Shown piece after piece: positions 1-13,290 of a DNA stretch of 64,000 nucleotides. Made by a program: the position numbers and the translations under genes. Origin of the DNA: Pithys albifrons albifrons. Its lineage: Eukaryota; Chordata; Aves; Passeriformes; Thamnophilidae. Positions within the stretch are counted from its first letter, which is position 1, and each line of letters opens with the position of its first letter. The notes under the pieces were generated by a model. The model did not search any database and was not told where the DNA came from. It saw only the letters and a program-made list of their open reading frames with translations. The stretch is taken from contig NC_092467.1 in the NCBI RefSeq assembly GCF_047495875.1, positions 32,237,037-32,301,036 of the forward strand, given 5' to 3'.

Positions 1-897
1 TGGGGAGCAGGAGAAGCTCTGGGGAGCAGAAGAAGCCCTGGGGAGCAGAAGAAGCTCTGGGGAGCAGGAGAAGCCTTGGGGAGCAGGAGGAGAAGCTCTG
101 GGGGGCAGGAGAAGCCCTGGGGAGCAGCAGAAGCTTGGGGGGCAGGAGAAGCCTTGGGGAGCAGGAGGAGAAGCTCTGGGGAACAGGAGGAGAAGCTCTG
201 GGGAGCAGCAGAAGTCCTGGGGAGCAGCAGAAGCTCTGGGGGGCAGAAGAAGCTCTGGGGGGCAGGAGAAGCCCTGGGGAGCAGAAGAAGAAGCTCTGGG
301 GAGCAAGAGAAGCCTTGGGGAGCAGGAGGAGAAGCTCTGGGGAGCAGGAGAAGCTCTGGGGGGCAGAAGAAGCCCTGGGGAGCAGAAGAAGAAGCTCTGG
401 GGAGCAAGAGAAGCCTTGGGGAGCAGGAGGAGAAGCTCTGGGGAACAGAAGAAGCCTTGGGGACCAGAAGCCCTGGGGAGCAGGAGGAGAAGCCCTGGGG
501 AGCAGGAGGAGAAGCCCTGGGGAGCAGGAGGACTGGGGAGCAGCAGAAGCCATGGGGAGCAGGAGGAGAAGTTCTAGGGAGCAAGAGAAGCTCTGGGGAG
601 TGGGAGGAGAAGCTCTGGGGAGCAGGAGAAGCTCTGGGGAACAGGAGAAGCCCTGAGGACCACGAGAAGCCTTAGGGAGCAGGAGGAGAAGCCCTGGGGA
701 GCAGGAGCAAAAGCTCTGAGGAGCAGGAGAAGCCCTGGGGAGCAGCAGAAGCCTTGGGGAGCAGCAGAAGTCCTGGGGAGCAGGAGGAGAAACTCCTGGA
801 AGCAGGAGGACTGGGGAGCAGGAGCAGAAGCTCTGGGGAGCAGAAGAAGTCCTGGGGAACAGGAGAAGCTCTGGGGAGCAGCAGAAGCTGTGGGGCA
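1..897. repeat. 19/22-bp minisatellite (GGGGAGCAGGAGAAGCTCT type)
   Basis: About 45 head-to-tail units of 19 bp, with 22-bp variants carrying an extra AGG triplet. The array is cut by the window edge, so its full length is unknown. Because 19 is not a multiple of 3, all frames cycle through the same Arg/Ser/Gly/Glu-rich peptide; these ORFs are artefacts. Confidence 0.95.
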
Positions 898-1661
898 GCA
901 CAGGTCAGGCAAAGGGGGTCACACAGGCACAACCCTGGGTGCTCCAAAGCCTCCCTTGGGTGCCCATGGCTGGGGGTTGTTGGTCTCCCCACCGCAGCCC
1001 ATGGTGGAATATCTCAGAGCCCGTGAGGCCCCGGGTGCTGCAGCTGGGCTGGCACTTGGCAGGGGAGCTGTAAAAATAACCACCCAAGTGCACAAGGTCT
1101 TTCCTCTGATCTGCTGCCGAATTTATCTGAAACTTCCTGTGCTCGCAGAACCCGCGTGAAACCCCGTTGGTGACACTGTTTTCACAGGGCCTGTCTGTGC
1201 CTGGAAAAGCAAGTGAGAGCATTTATTTTGAGACATCAGCAGGGTGTGAATTGCTTCCTCATAATGAGCTGCTTCTAAATAGGGTGCTCAGCCCTTCCTT
1301 TTAAGCGAATTGGGCCGGTTTGTATCTCCCTTTCCCTCAATAATCTCCCTTTGGGGAAGGAGAGGTGCTCCCTGTCCATATTCCAAACGTGCTTTGCCCA
1401 AACAAGAGGAGATGTTGCCCACCCTGTTCTGCCAGCCAGGCTGGAGGGGCATTTCCTGCGCGGGCACAGCTGGCACGGCCGATACGGAGCTCCATTCCCG
1501 ACATCCCTGCCCGGGGGGGGTGGAATTCGCTCCAAGGTGGGGAGTGTGAAGATGCTGCTGCCACATCTCAGCGCTGCTTCCACCAGGCGTGCTCATGTTC
1601 CTGCTTGCCTCCATCGCCCGGTTCTTCCCGTTGACATCCTTCTGGTGCTTCAGGAAAGATA

Positions 1662-2325
1662 CTGAGGGGCTGGAGCGGGGCCAGGGAAGAGCAACGAGGT
1701 TGGAGAAGGGACTGGATGTGGCACTGAGTGTCCTCTGAAACACCTCCAGGGACAGAGAATGCACCATGTCTTGATCCAACCCCACTGTGATCACCAGCCC
1801 AGGGCACAGAGTGATCACAGTGGGGTTGGATCAAGGGTTGGGCTTGATGATCTCAGAGGTCTCTTCCAACCCAACTGAGAAGAGCAACGAGGCTGGAGAA
1901 GGGACTGGAGCACAAGCCCTGTGGGGAGAGGCTGAGGGAGCTGGGGGTGTTCAGCCTCGAGAAGAGGAGGCTCAGAGGTGACCTCAGCACTGTCTGGAAC
2001 TGCCTGAAGGGAAGTTCTGGCCAGGTGGGGGTTGGTCTCTTCTCCCAGGCACTCAGCAATAGGACAAGGGGGCACGATGGGCTCAAGCTCTGCCAGGGGA
2101 AATTGAAGTTGGAGATCAGAAAGAAATTCTTTGCAGAGAGAGTGCTGAGGGATTGGAATGGGCTGCCCAGAGAGGGGGTGGATTCCCCATCCCTGGAGGT
2201 TTTTCAGCTGAGCTTGGCCGTGGCACTGAGTGCCATGATCTGGTAAAGGGACTGGAGTTGGAGCAAGGGTTGGACTTGATGATCTTGGAGGGCTTTTCCA
2301 ACCCAATCCATTCTGTGATTCCCAA
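1662..2325 (+). mobile_element. CR1 LINE 3' fragment (mosaic, sense on +)
   Basis: The degenerate 3' end of CR1 ORF2 and its 3' UTR can be followed through GGACAAGGGGGCACGATGGG, then TGGAATGGGCTGCCCAGAGA, to a terminal TTCTGTGATTC. Near 1770-1835 a 25-bp perfect inverted repeat (CTTGATCCAACCCCACTG...) interrupts the normal order, and the segment AGAAGAGCAACGAGG occurs twice, so the copy is rearranged. It has no coding capacity. Confidence 0.9.
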
Positions 2326-2723
2326 CAGCTTTATTTTCATTCTTTTCCCAGATTTCTCAGATGAAACACTTCCCTTCTGTTCCCTCGCTGTGTAGCAGAG
2401 ACTGGGTTTGTGTCAAGGGCTGTAGAGCAGCTGCAAAGGATGGTGATGGTGGTTGTGGGGACAGTGGCCAGCTCCAAATCCCACCTCTGCCTCTCCCTCC
2501 CCTGAAGTCTGACTCATTCAGAGAGCACGTGTTTGTTGTGCTTCAAGCAGACTAATAAAATAAAGACAAATCAATTCTGCCCAGAACCTCAAATGGATTT
2601 TTTTTCAGCTCCTTCCCAGCAAAGACATCTCCAGAAAGATGAGGTTGGAGCTGGCACAGCTCACAGGTACCCACTTGCTGCCTGGCTGCCTGCCAGTCAC
2701 GCCACTACAGCCTGACAATCCTC

Positions 2724-2960
2724 TTATACACTAACTCCATATATACATGGATATTTATGGATATTTTTATACATGGATTTTTTTCAGGGAGATATATATA
2801 TATATATCCCCCAGAAGTTCTGTGTGCAACAGTTGGCTTGAGGAAGGGCAAGTCTATGGATAATTTTATACATGGATATTTTTCAGGGAGAGATACATAT
2901 ATATATCCCAGAAGAAGTTCTGTGTGCAACAGTTGGCCTTGACAAGGGCAAGTCTCACAC
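2724..2960. repeat. Tandem duplication of about 105 bp, AT-rich
   Basis: Two imperfect direct copies share TATACATGGAT, TTTTTCAGGGAGA, an (AT)n run and AGTTCTGTGTGCAACAGTTGG. There are no coding features. It sits between a unique stretch and the next minisatellite. Confidence 0.8.
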
Positions 2961-2995
2961 TGAATGATCTGGAGGTGGGTCTGCTGGTGGGGAGG

Positions 2996-3705
2996 GATGA
3001 AGCAGAGGAGGAGATGGAGCAGAGCAGGAGATGGAGCAGAGGAGGAGATGGAGCAGAGGAGATGGAGCAGAGGAGGAGATGGAGCAGAGGAGGAGATGGA
3101 GCAGAGCAGGAGATGGAGGAAGAGATGAAGCAAAGGAGGAGATGGAGCAGAGGAGGAGATGGAGCAGAGGAGGAGATGAAGCAGAGGAGGAGATGGAGCA
3201 GAGGAGATGGAGCAGAGCAGGAGATGGAGCAGAGCAGGAGATGGAGCAGTGGAGGAGATGGAGCAGAGGGGGAGATGAAGCAGAGGAGGAGATGGAGCAG
3301 TGGAGGAGATGGAGCAGAGGATGAGATGGAGCAGAGCAGGAGATGGAGCAGTGGAGGAGATGGAGCAGTGGAGGAGATGGAGCAGAGGATGAGATGGAGC
3401 AGAGGAGGAGATGGAGCAGAGCAGGAGATGGAGCAGTGGAGGAGATGGAGCAGAGGAGGAGATGGAGCAGTGGAGGAGATGGAGCAGAGAATGAGATGGA
3501 GCAGAGCAGGAGATGGAGCAGAGCAGGAGATGGAGCAGAGCAGGAGATGGAGCAGTGGAGGAGATGGAGCAGAGGAGGAGATGGAGCAGAGGAGGAGATG
3601 GAGCAGTGGAGGAGATGGAGCAGAGGATGAGATGGAGCAGAGCAGGAGATGGAGCAGAGGAGAGGATGGAGCAGAGCAGGAGATGAAGCAGAGCAATGAC
3701 CTCAG
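2996..3705. repeat. 17-bp minisatellite (GAGGAGATGGAGCAGAG)
   Basis: About 43 units of 17 bp with 14-bp variants. One strand is almost purely purine, so it could form triplex or other non-B DNA. The 276-aa minus-strand and 261-aa plus-strand open frames across it are low-complexity artefacts. Confidence 0.95.
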
Positions 3706-3844
3706 CTAATCAAATGTTTTAGGATTGGAAATGCCACATTACACTTTACACAAAAGTGTTCACCTTTCTGTAATAATACCCATTATTGATCACGTCCCCC
3801 TTGGTGCATTGTCCACTGAGCTTGTGTACATGGCTGGAGCATCC

Positions 3845-4915
3845 CCCAGGTCAGTGCCCACACCCCCAGGTCAGTGTCTGGCACCCCCAAGTCAGTGCCC
3901 ACGCCCCCAGGTCAGTGCCCACACCCCAGGTCAGTGCCCACATCCCCAGGTCAGTGCCCACACCCCCAGATCAGTGCCCACACCCCTAGATCAGTGCCCA
4001 CACCCCCAGGGCAGTGCCCACACCCCCAGGTCAGTGCCCACACCCCTAGATCAGTGCCCACACCCCTAGATCAGTGCCCACACCCCCAGGGCAGTGCCCA
4101 CACCCCCAGGTCAGTGCCCACACCCCTAGATCAGTGCCCACACCCCTAGATCAGTGCCCACACCCCCAGATCAGTGCCCACACCCCCAGGGCAGTGCCCA
4201 CACCCCCAGGTCAGTGCCCACACCCCTAGATCAGTGCCCACACCCCTAGATCAGTGCCCACACCCCCAGGGCAGTGCCCACACCCCAGGGCAGTGCCCAC
4301 GCCCCCAGATCAGTGTCTGGCACCCCCAGATCAGTGCCCACACCCCCAGATCAGTGCCCACACCCCTAGATCAGTGCCCACACCCCCAGGTCAGTGTCCA
4401 CACCCCCAGGTCAGTGTCTGGCACCCCCAGGTCAGTGCCCACACCCCCAGATCAGTGCCCACACCCCCAGGGCAGTGCCCACACCCCAGGGCAGTGCCCA
4501 CACCCCCAGGGCAGTGCCCACACCCCCAGCTCAGTGCCCACACCCCCAGGGCAGTGCCCACACCCCCAGATCAGTGCCCACACCCCCAGGTCAGTGCCCA
4601 CACCCCTAGATCAGTGCCCACACCCCCAGATCAGTGTCTGGCACCCCCAGGTCAGTGTCCACACCCCCAGATCAGTGCCCACACCCCCAGGTCAGTGCCC
4701 ACACCCCTAGATCAGTGCCCACACCCCCAGGTCAGTGTCTGGCATCCCCAGGTCAGTGCCCACACCCCCAGATCAGTGCCCACACCCCAGGGCAGTGCCC
4801 ACACCCCCAGGTCAGTGTCTGGCACCCCCAGGTCAGTGCCCACACCCCCAGGTCAGTGCCCACACCCCCAGGGCAGTGCCCACACCCCAGGGCAGTGCCC
4901 ACACCCCAGGCCCTG
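3845..4915. repeat. 20-bp minisatellite (CACCCCCAGGTCAGTGCCCA)
   Basis: About 53 tandem units of 20 bp. Common variants are AGATCAGTG, AGGGCAGTG and GTCTGGCACC, and a higher-order pattern recurs every few units. Open frames through it encode only a His/Thr/Pro/Ser/Val repeat. Confidence 0.95.
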
Positions 4916-5459
4916 CCTTGCCCCTGGGAACACGCCTAACCCAGAGCACAGAGCAGCCCTGGAGTGTGTAATAAACGGCTGCACACACAGCCTGGCCCTG
5001 GCTTGGCCACCTTCCAGAGCTCCTCCTGCTGCTGCAGTTTTCCCTCTGGAAAGGCCAATTCCTGGGGCTGGGTTACAAAGCTGCTTTTGGAAGTGCCAAT
5101 TTTATTCCTGCTCCCTCCATCGGAAGGGGGTGAAGAATTAGGGTTGTGTTTCCACAGGGGTGTTGCTCATAAGGGTTCAGAAACAGAAGCAGGATGGCAA
5201 ACAAGCTCCAAATCCGTGGACTTTTCCCCCATTTTAAGGATGAGAAATATCAACACCAGGAAACCTGTGGAAGTGAAGGGCAGGGTAGGATTTTTCTCCC
5301 ACAGGTCTAACTCTCTTTTTCCTCATTTCCTCTTAAGTGAAACTGTATTTCACACAGTTGTTCTAAAAGGCTGGGAGATCCTTCCCTCAGCTTAGCTAAG
5401 GGGGCGAAAAAGTGAAAAATTCAGACTAAGAAGGCACTGAACAGACACTGTGTTCCCTC

Positions 5460-5615
5460 TTCAGATAAAACATCCACTCCTGATGGTGATTAAAATGCGT
5501 TTTCATTTAATGGGGATGCAAATGTGACTGCAGAAACATTTACATCCCAAATTAATTAGGCTTCATTAGCAATAAGCCTCTGGAAATTTTAATTTAGAGA
5601 GTCCAGTCCCCTGGA
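5460..5615. promoter_or_regulatory. Candidate conserved regulatory element (octamer and homeodomain motifs)
   Basis: A single-copy AT-rich stretch in otherwise repeat-rich DNA. It holds a perfect POU octamer ATGCAAAT at 5516-5523 and clustered TTAATTAG, CATTAG and TAATTTAG cores. This is motif content only; conservation has not been tested. Confidence 0.25.
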
Positions 5616-6189
5616 GCACAACATTTCAAACCAGAAAGCAACAAGGCTGTGGGTGCTGGAGGGGTGGTGTCCCATGTTGTCTGGAGATGTGGTTGTTCTG
5701 CACCAGGAGGAAATTATTTTCAAACATGATTTTATTTTTTTGTTTTTAATCACTCAGGGAATGTGAGCCAACATGTTCAAGGAAACTGCTTGCATGTGAA
5801 ATATGCCTGATCAGCAGGAAATCCCAGCCAGGCATCAAAAACAACCCCGTGGAGACTCTCACGTTGTCTCTGCTCATCTGTGTCCATCCCGACCAGCACA
5901 ACTTCTATCACTGCCCCTCCACAGGAAAATTACTGACTCCTCCTCAGCCACTCCCCTGTGGAAGAATCACTTCTGCTCTGCTGCTCCAAAACACTGACAC
6001 CTTTTTTGCTTGTGTGTTTTTGTTAAAGTCATGCACTTTTTATTTAAAAAAAAAAAAGCAGGAGGTGAGACTCAGTTATGGAAAACTGTTTTACCTGGGA
6101 CATCTAAACCACTGATGCTCAGACCTGTTACTGACCCCACCTGCTCTCCAAGGCTCTTTGCTACCACCATCCCAAACAGCCTGTGCTGG

Positions 6190-6795
6190 TCATAGAATCA
6201 TAGAATGGATTGGGTTGGAAAAGCCCTCCAAGATCATCAAGTCCAACCCTTGGTCCAACTCCAGTCCCTTTACCAGATCATGGCACTCAGTGCCACGGCC
6301 AAGCTCAGCTGAAAAACCTCCAGGGATGGGGAATCCACCCCCTCTCTGGGCAGCCCATTCCAATGCCTGAGCACTCTCTCTGCAAAGAATTTCTTTCTGA
6401 TCTCCAACTTCAATTTCCCCTGGCAGAGCTTGAGCCCATCGTGCCCCCTTGTCCTATTGCTGAGTGCCTGGGAGAAGAGACCAACCCCCACCTGGCCAGA
6501 ACTTCCCTCCAGGGAGTTCCAGACAGTGCTGAGGTCACCTCTGAGCCTCCTCTTCTCCAGGCTGAACACCCCCAGCTCCCTCAGCCTCTCCCCACAGGGC
6601 TTGTGCTCCAGTCCCTTCTCCAGCCTCGTTGCTCTTCTCAGCTGGGTTGGAAAAGACCTCTGAGATCACCAAGTCCAACCCTTGGTCCAACTCCAGTCCC
6701 TTTTCCAGATCATGGCACTCAGTGCCACGGCCAAGCTCAGGTTAAAAATCTCCAGGGATGGGGAATCCACCCCCTCTCTGGGAGGGCACTGAGGA
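6190..6795 (-). mobile_element. CR1 LINE 3' ends, antisense
   Basis: It opens with the inverted CR1 terminus CATAGAATCATAGAATGG and runs back through the 3' UTR and ORF2 end on the minus strand. A second 3'-end copy starts near 6640. Minus-strand ORF remnants ([16 protein letters not shown] type) are typical CR1 ORF2 C-terminal debris. Confidence 0.92.
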
Positions 6796-6828
6796 GGAGA
6801 AGAACTGGCCTTGGTGCCTCCAGCAAGA

Positions 6829-7232
6829 ATAGAATCACAGAATCAGTTGGGTTGGGAGAGAGCTCTGAGATCGTCAAGTCCAACCCTTGATTCAACCCCA
6901 CGGTGATCACCAGGGCACAGAGTGGGGCACAGAGTGCCCTGGGCTGGTGATCACAGTGGGGTTGGATCAAGACATGGTGGATTCTCACTCAGTGCCCTGG
7001 GCTGGTGATCACAGTGGGGTTGGATCAAGATGTGGTGGATTCTCACTCAGTGCCCTGGGCTGGTGATCACAGTGGGGTTGGATCAAGATGTGGTGGATTC
7101 TCACAGTGGGATTGGATCAAGATGTGGTGGACTCTCACTCAGTGCCACATCCAGTGTCACCTTAAACACCTCCAGGGATGGGGAATCCACCCCCTCTCTG
7201 GGCAGCCCATTCCAATGCCTGAGCACTCCCTT
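6829..7232 (-). mobile_element. CR1 3' end with internal 58-bp tandem array and hairpin
   Basis: An inverted CR1 terminus (AATAGAATCACAGAATCAG) is followed by an inverted repeat (6884-6976). Then come about four direct units of a 58-bp segment (TGCCCTGGGCTGGTGATCAC...GACATGGTGGATTCTCACT), before normal CR1 order resumes at CACCTCCAGGGATGGGGAAT. Confidence 0.85.
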
Positions 7233-7893
7233 GTGTGTGCAGCCCTCAACTCATTTCCTCGGACTTGCCACCCCCATCAGCCCCAGGCTGGTCCCACAAC
7301 AAGGACAAGACCCTCAGATTGTGTTTTTTGGGTGCTGGGATGGAGTCCATGGCTGTGTTGTCCACCCACTGCCAATCAGAACAGGAATCATTTGCTCTCT
7401 CTCAGACATTTTTAGGCAGGAGGAATGTGAAGCTTGTGCAAATGTTTAAACACTTGTCTCTGCTGAATTATTCAGTGTACTCTGCCTGCTTCTGGAGTTA
7501 ATTAAAATGGAGGGCAGTCGATACTGAGCTCTGGCTGAGCAGGCAGCTCTGAGAACCACCTGCCAAGGAGCAACCCCAGCAGCCTCTCCTCTTTCTCCCC
7601 TGTTTTCTGCTGTGACTGAAAGAGATTTTCCCACTCCCTGTGCACCAAACCCCCCAGAATAAACACAGCTCTTGTCCTCTGGAAGTCAATGGGGAACATG
7701 ACATTGGGATCTGAATGTCACCTTTGAGATGAAGTTCAAGTGTGAGCCAAGGCCCTTGGGAGTCAGGAGGGCTCCTTCCTCTGGCCCAGAAAGGTTGGAA
7801 CGTTTGCCCAACAATAAATGATCTTCTATAAATGTTTGTTAATCCACACACAGATCCATGCTCTGCTCCTGCTCCTGTGAAAGGTTGGACCCT

Positions 7894-8425
7894 GAGGTCA
7901 GCTCAGTTGGTTCAAACTTGGCTGTAACAATGCCAAGGTCATGGGTTCAATCCCCTCTGTGGGCCTTTGACTTGAGAGTTGGACTCGATGATCCTTGTGG
8001 GTCCTTCCAGCTCAGAACAGTCTGTGAGTCTGTGAATGGGTTGGGAGGAACCTTAAAGCTCACCCAGTACCACCTCCTGCCATGGACAGGGACACCTCAG
8101 TTGGTTCAAACTTGGTTGTAACAATGCCAAGGTCATGGGTTCAATCCCCTGTGTGGGCCATTGACTTGAGAGTTGGACTCGATGATCCTTGTGGGTCCTT
8201 CCAGCTCAGAATAGTCTGTGAGTCTGTGAATGGGTTGGGAGGAACCTTAAAGCTCATCCAGTACCACCTCCTGCCATGGACAGGGACACCTCAGTTGGTT
8301 CAAACTTGGCTGTAACAATGCCAAGGTCATGGGTTCAATCCCCTGTGTGGGCCATTGACTTGAGAGTTGGACTCGATCCTTGTGGGTCCCTTCCAGCTCA
8401 GAACAGTCTGGGATTCTATGAAATG
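7894..8425 (+). mobile_element. tRNA-Ile-headed SINE (TguSINE1-like), tandemly triplicated with a CR1 piece
   Basis: Each copy has a tRNA-like A box (AGCTCAGTTGG) and B box (GGTTCAATCCC, first copy at 7944-7954), then GGGCCATTGACTTGAGAGTT and a CR1-like tail GATGATCCTTGTGGGTCC. This is the arrangement known for the zebra finch TguSINE1 family. The shared CTCAG starts at 7902, 8096 and 8290, exactly 194 bp apart. The repeated unit also contains an antisense CR1 end fragment (CCTTAAAGCTCA...CATGGACAGGGACACC). Copies two and three lack the tRNA 5' end, so they arose by tandem duplication rather than three insertions. Confidence 0.88.
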
Positions 8426-9839
8426 TTATGAAAAGCAGATTATGGACCAAGTTTGTGCAATCTTGACTTTCTCATCTGCCCATATGATTGCAGAAACTTT
8501 GATCCTGCAGCACAGTGAAACACTCAGCCCCTCGTGAGTCCCTCTGCCCCCAATCCCACCCCAAATGCAGTCACAGCTTCCCTTGGCTGAATCAAGCTCA
8601 TGACAACAGCACAGGATTCATGTAAAATCCAGCAACTCAGCACGTCTGAGACAGGGGCAGAAGGGCTGAGTGCAGAAAGGGGAAGGGATTGTGCCATGCT
8701 CTGTTCCCACAGCACTCCTGGGCACTACTTTTGGGTATATTTGTAATAAATGACTAACACTGAATTCTCATTAAGCTCATGGAATTGTGCAAAGTGCCCC
8801 AACTGAGCAGGTTTAGGAGCTGGCACACCAAAAATACACCTGGAGGAAATAATGTCCAGTGGCTGAGCTGGGCACATTTCTGACTACACAGACTTCACCA
8901 GAGTCTTTATTTCACTTTGTCCAACATCTCCAGGCTCACCTTGAGAAACTGCTTAACCTGACCCAAACCTAAGTTACATTCTGGTACATCCAATATTTGC
9001 ACAAGTGGGGCTGCTTGTTTTGTAAAGATGTTTAACCACGAAGGTCTGAGAGCAAGTTCAAGTGTCTGCACTAAGCTGGAGGCTCTTCAAATGAGCAGCA
9101 ATTAAAGCACTGTGTGATTTATATGAGGCACTGCTGGACTTTGAAACGACGAGTGAGTGCTTGAAGCTCTGTTGGGAAGGATTCTTTTTATTTTAGTACA
9201 TCTAAAATGAGGCACTTTTTTAAGAAAAAAAAAAGAAAAAAGCATTTTGGGGAAAGGCAACATCTTCACCTGCTTTCAAGGCTGAGTGCTGGCAGACAAT
9301 GGATGCCTTTTATCCTGCTGTTGTCAGAAGCTGATAGTGGCTGGCCAGCTCTGCTCTGAGCACAAACTTCACCCCTTAAAAGGCAGATTCGTGGCTGGGA
9401 GCCAGGACTGAACAGCCATTCCTGTCTGCAGCCCCGAGGAGATGTCACAGGGGCACAACTGCTGCAGGACGTGGGTGGGAAGGCGATGCCTCCACATGGG
9501 AAAAGGGACTTTCCTGCTGAAACAGCCTGAGAACTGCTGGGTTAGAACAAACCCATGTGGAATGACAGCTGAGACGTTCCCCAAGAAACCTGCCTTGCCT
9601 TGGGATCAAGCCCATAAATTACAGAGTTTTATCAGCAAGGGGATGGTCCTCAGGGACCTTATTTCTGAGCCTGGCTGCAGGTTGTTTACATCCTGCTTGA
9701 ACACGTTTGTGGGAGGAAGTGCTGCTGCCAGAGCACCCTGTGAGAGCTGCACTTGTTCCTGTGCAGCAATACTGACACCCAGCAAACCCACCAGTCTGGC
9801 CCATTCCCACATCAGAAGGAAGCTACAGGAAAAAGAGAT

Positions 9840-10447
9840 GGAATCACAGAGTCCTAGAATGGATTGGGTTGGAAGAGAACTCCGAGATCATCAAGTCCAA
9901 CCCTTGATCCAACCCTACTGTGATCACCAGCCCAGGGCACTCTGTGCCCTGGACTGGTGATCACAGTGGGGTTGGATCAAGACATGGTGGATTCTCACTC
10001 TGTGCCCTGGGCTGGTGATCACAGTGGGGTTGGATCAAGACATGGTGGATTCTCACTCAGTGCCCTGGGCTGGTGATCACAGTGGGGTTGGATCAAGACA
10101 TGGTGGATTCTCACTCAGTGCCCTGGGCTGGTGATCACAGTGGGGCTGGATCAAGACATGGTGGATTCTCACTCAGTGCCCTGGGCTGGTGATCACAGTG
10201 GGGTTGGATCAAGACATGGTGGATTCTCACTCACTGCCATATCCATAGAATCACAGAATCATAGAATGGATTGGGTTGGAAAAGCCCTCCAAGATCATCA
10301 AGTCCAACCCTTGGGCCAACTCCAGTCCCTTTACCAGATCATGGCACTCAGTGCCACGGCCAAGCTCAGCTGAAAAACCTCCAGGGATGGGGAATCCACC
10401 CCCTCTCTGGGCAGCCCATTCCAAAACCTCATTACTCTCTCTGTAAA
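9840..10447 (-). mobile_element. CR1 3' ends flanking a 58-bp array
   Basis: An inverted CR1 terminus lies at 9840-9900 and a second at about 10245-10445. Between them are an inverted repeat centred near 9938 and about five direct 58-bp units (9955-10235) with GTGATCACAGTGGGGTTGGA and GACATGGTGGATTCTCAC. Confidence 0.88.
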
Positions 10448-11014
10448 GAAATTCTTTTTTTTTTTGTCCACTGTGCTAGAGAGGGACATAATCCCCCAGT
10501 AAACCCGAGCAGGGAGTTGTTGTTTGCAGGCACAGACAAGGTTTCAGTTCCTGCCCCTTGCCAGAGCTCGAGGCTGTGCTTGTTGTGACAGGAAACGAGA
10601 ACCACAGTCTGCAGCCAGGGGCATATGCCAGCCCAGCAGGCTCTGTGCCCTCCCTCAGCAGCACCAGGGTGTGCCCAGTGCACAGAGGGCAGCTGTGCCA
10701 CACGTCCCTCCAACCCACACGGGTTGGTCATTAACCTCAAACCTGACCCACAGCCTGGCAGGTGAGGAACCCTATTCCTTGGACCTGGGCCAGAACAAAC
10801 GTTCTCTCTGCCTCCAGGCAGTTATCTTGCTTGCCATGGCAAGGAACAGGACTCTTTGGTTTCTAGCACGAGTCAACATCCAGAGTATTTCATCAGTGAA
10901 CACCTGGAGCTGTCCCTGGGGCAGCAGCACAAGCACCTGACTGGATGTCCCGCTGCTTCCAGCTCCAAACCCCAGGGCTCCTGCTGTTCTTCCAGAAAAG
11001 GGGATGCACATCCA

Positions 11015-11737
11015 TAGAATCATCATAGATTTGATTGGGTTGGAAAAGACCTCCGAGATCATCAAGTCCAACCCTTGGGCCAACCCTAGTCCATTTACTC
11101 AGTGCTACGTCCAGTCTCAGTTGAAAAACCTCCAGGGATGGAGAATCCACCCCCTCTCTGGGCAGCCCATTCCAATCCCTGAGCACTCTCTCTGCAAAGA
11201 ATTTCTTTCTGATCTCCAACTTCAATTTCCCCTGGCAGAGCTTGAGCCCATCGTGCCCCCTTGTCCTATTGCTGAGTGCCTGGGAGAAGAGACCAACCCC
11301 CACCTGGCCAGAACTTCCCTTCAGGGAGTTCCAGACAGTGCTGAGGTCACCTCTGAGCCTCCTCTTCTCCAGGCTGAACACCCCCAGCTCCCTCAGCCTC
11401 TCCCCACAGGGCTTGTGCTCCAGTCCCTTCTCCAGCCTCGTTGCTCTTCTCAGTTGGGTTGGAAGAGACCTCTGAGATCATCAAGTCCAACCTTTTGTCC
11501 AACCCTAGTCCATTTACTCAGTGCCACATCCAGTCTCAGTTGAAAAACCTCCAGGGATGGGGAATCCACCCCCTCTCTGGGCAGCCCATTCCAATCCCTG
11601 AGCACTCTCTCTGCAAACAAGTTTTTTCTGCTCTCCAATTTCCCCTGGCAGAGCTTGAGCCCATCGTGCCCCCTTGTCCTATTGCTGAGTGCCTGGGAGA
11701 AGAGACCAACCCCCACCTGGCCAGAACTATTCCCTGA
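11015..11737 (-). mobile_element. Two adjacent CR1 3' fragments, antisense
   Basis: One fragment runs from 11015 to about 11455 and a second from about 11456 to 11737. Each starts with GGGTTGGAAGAGACCTC-type inverted 3' UTR and extends into the ORF2 end (inverted GGGCACGATGGGCTCAAGC). It is probably a tandem duplication or nested insertion. Confidence 0.9.
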
Positions 11738-12169
11738 GTGCCTGCTGGATCCAAAGCCAGCAGCAGAAACAGGTAAGAGATGAGATGAAACTCAGCCTGT
11801 GAGTTTACAAACACTCCCACCTCTGAGATCCCACAGCTCCTCATCCTTCCCATTTTCCCTGGAACTGGAATGGGAGCACAGCACGTGGAGGAAGAGCACA
11901 GGCGTGTTGCTGTTGTACAGCCAGACGTGGAGATGACCAGCTTTAATTTTTGGGCTAAGCACATTCCTGCCCTGGTCAAAGGGTGCCTGCAGCCTTCAGA
12001 AGAAGGAAGCTGAGGGTTGACTGTGCTCAGATTTTAATCTGGAACTTAAACTCTTAGTAGCAGGATGTGTCTTTTGTCATTTGCAGTTTCTAGTGTGACA
12101 GAGCCCTCCTCCAGAACCAGACTCGAGTCGTTGTTGTAACACGATGAGTATTTTCCCCCATCCAAGTGA

Positions 12170-13290
<1,121 letters not shown>

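Noticed and set aside
3845..4915. CRISPR array
   Set aside because: Units are contiguous 20-bp repeats without unique spacers, and the genome is a vertebrate's. The same holds for all other arrays here.
7894..8020. Genuine tRNA-Ile gene
   Set aside because: A and B boxes are present, but the cloverleaf is degraded and continues into a CR1-like tail, so it is a SINE.
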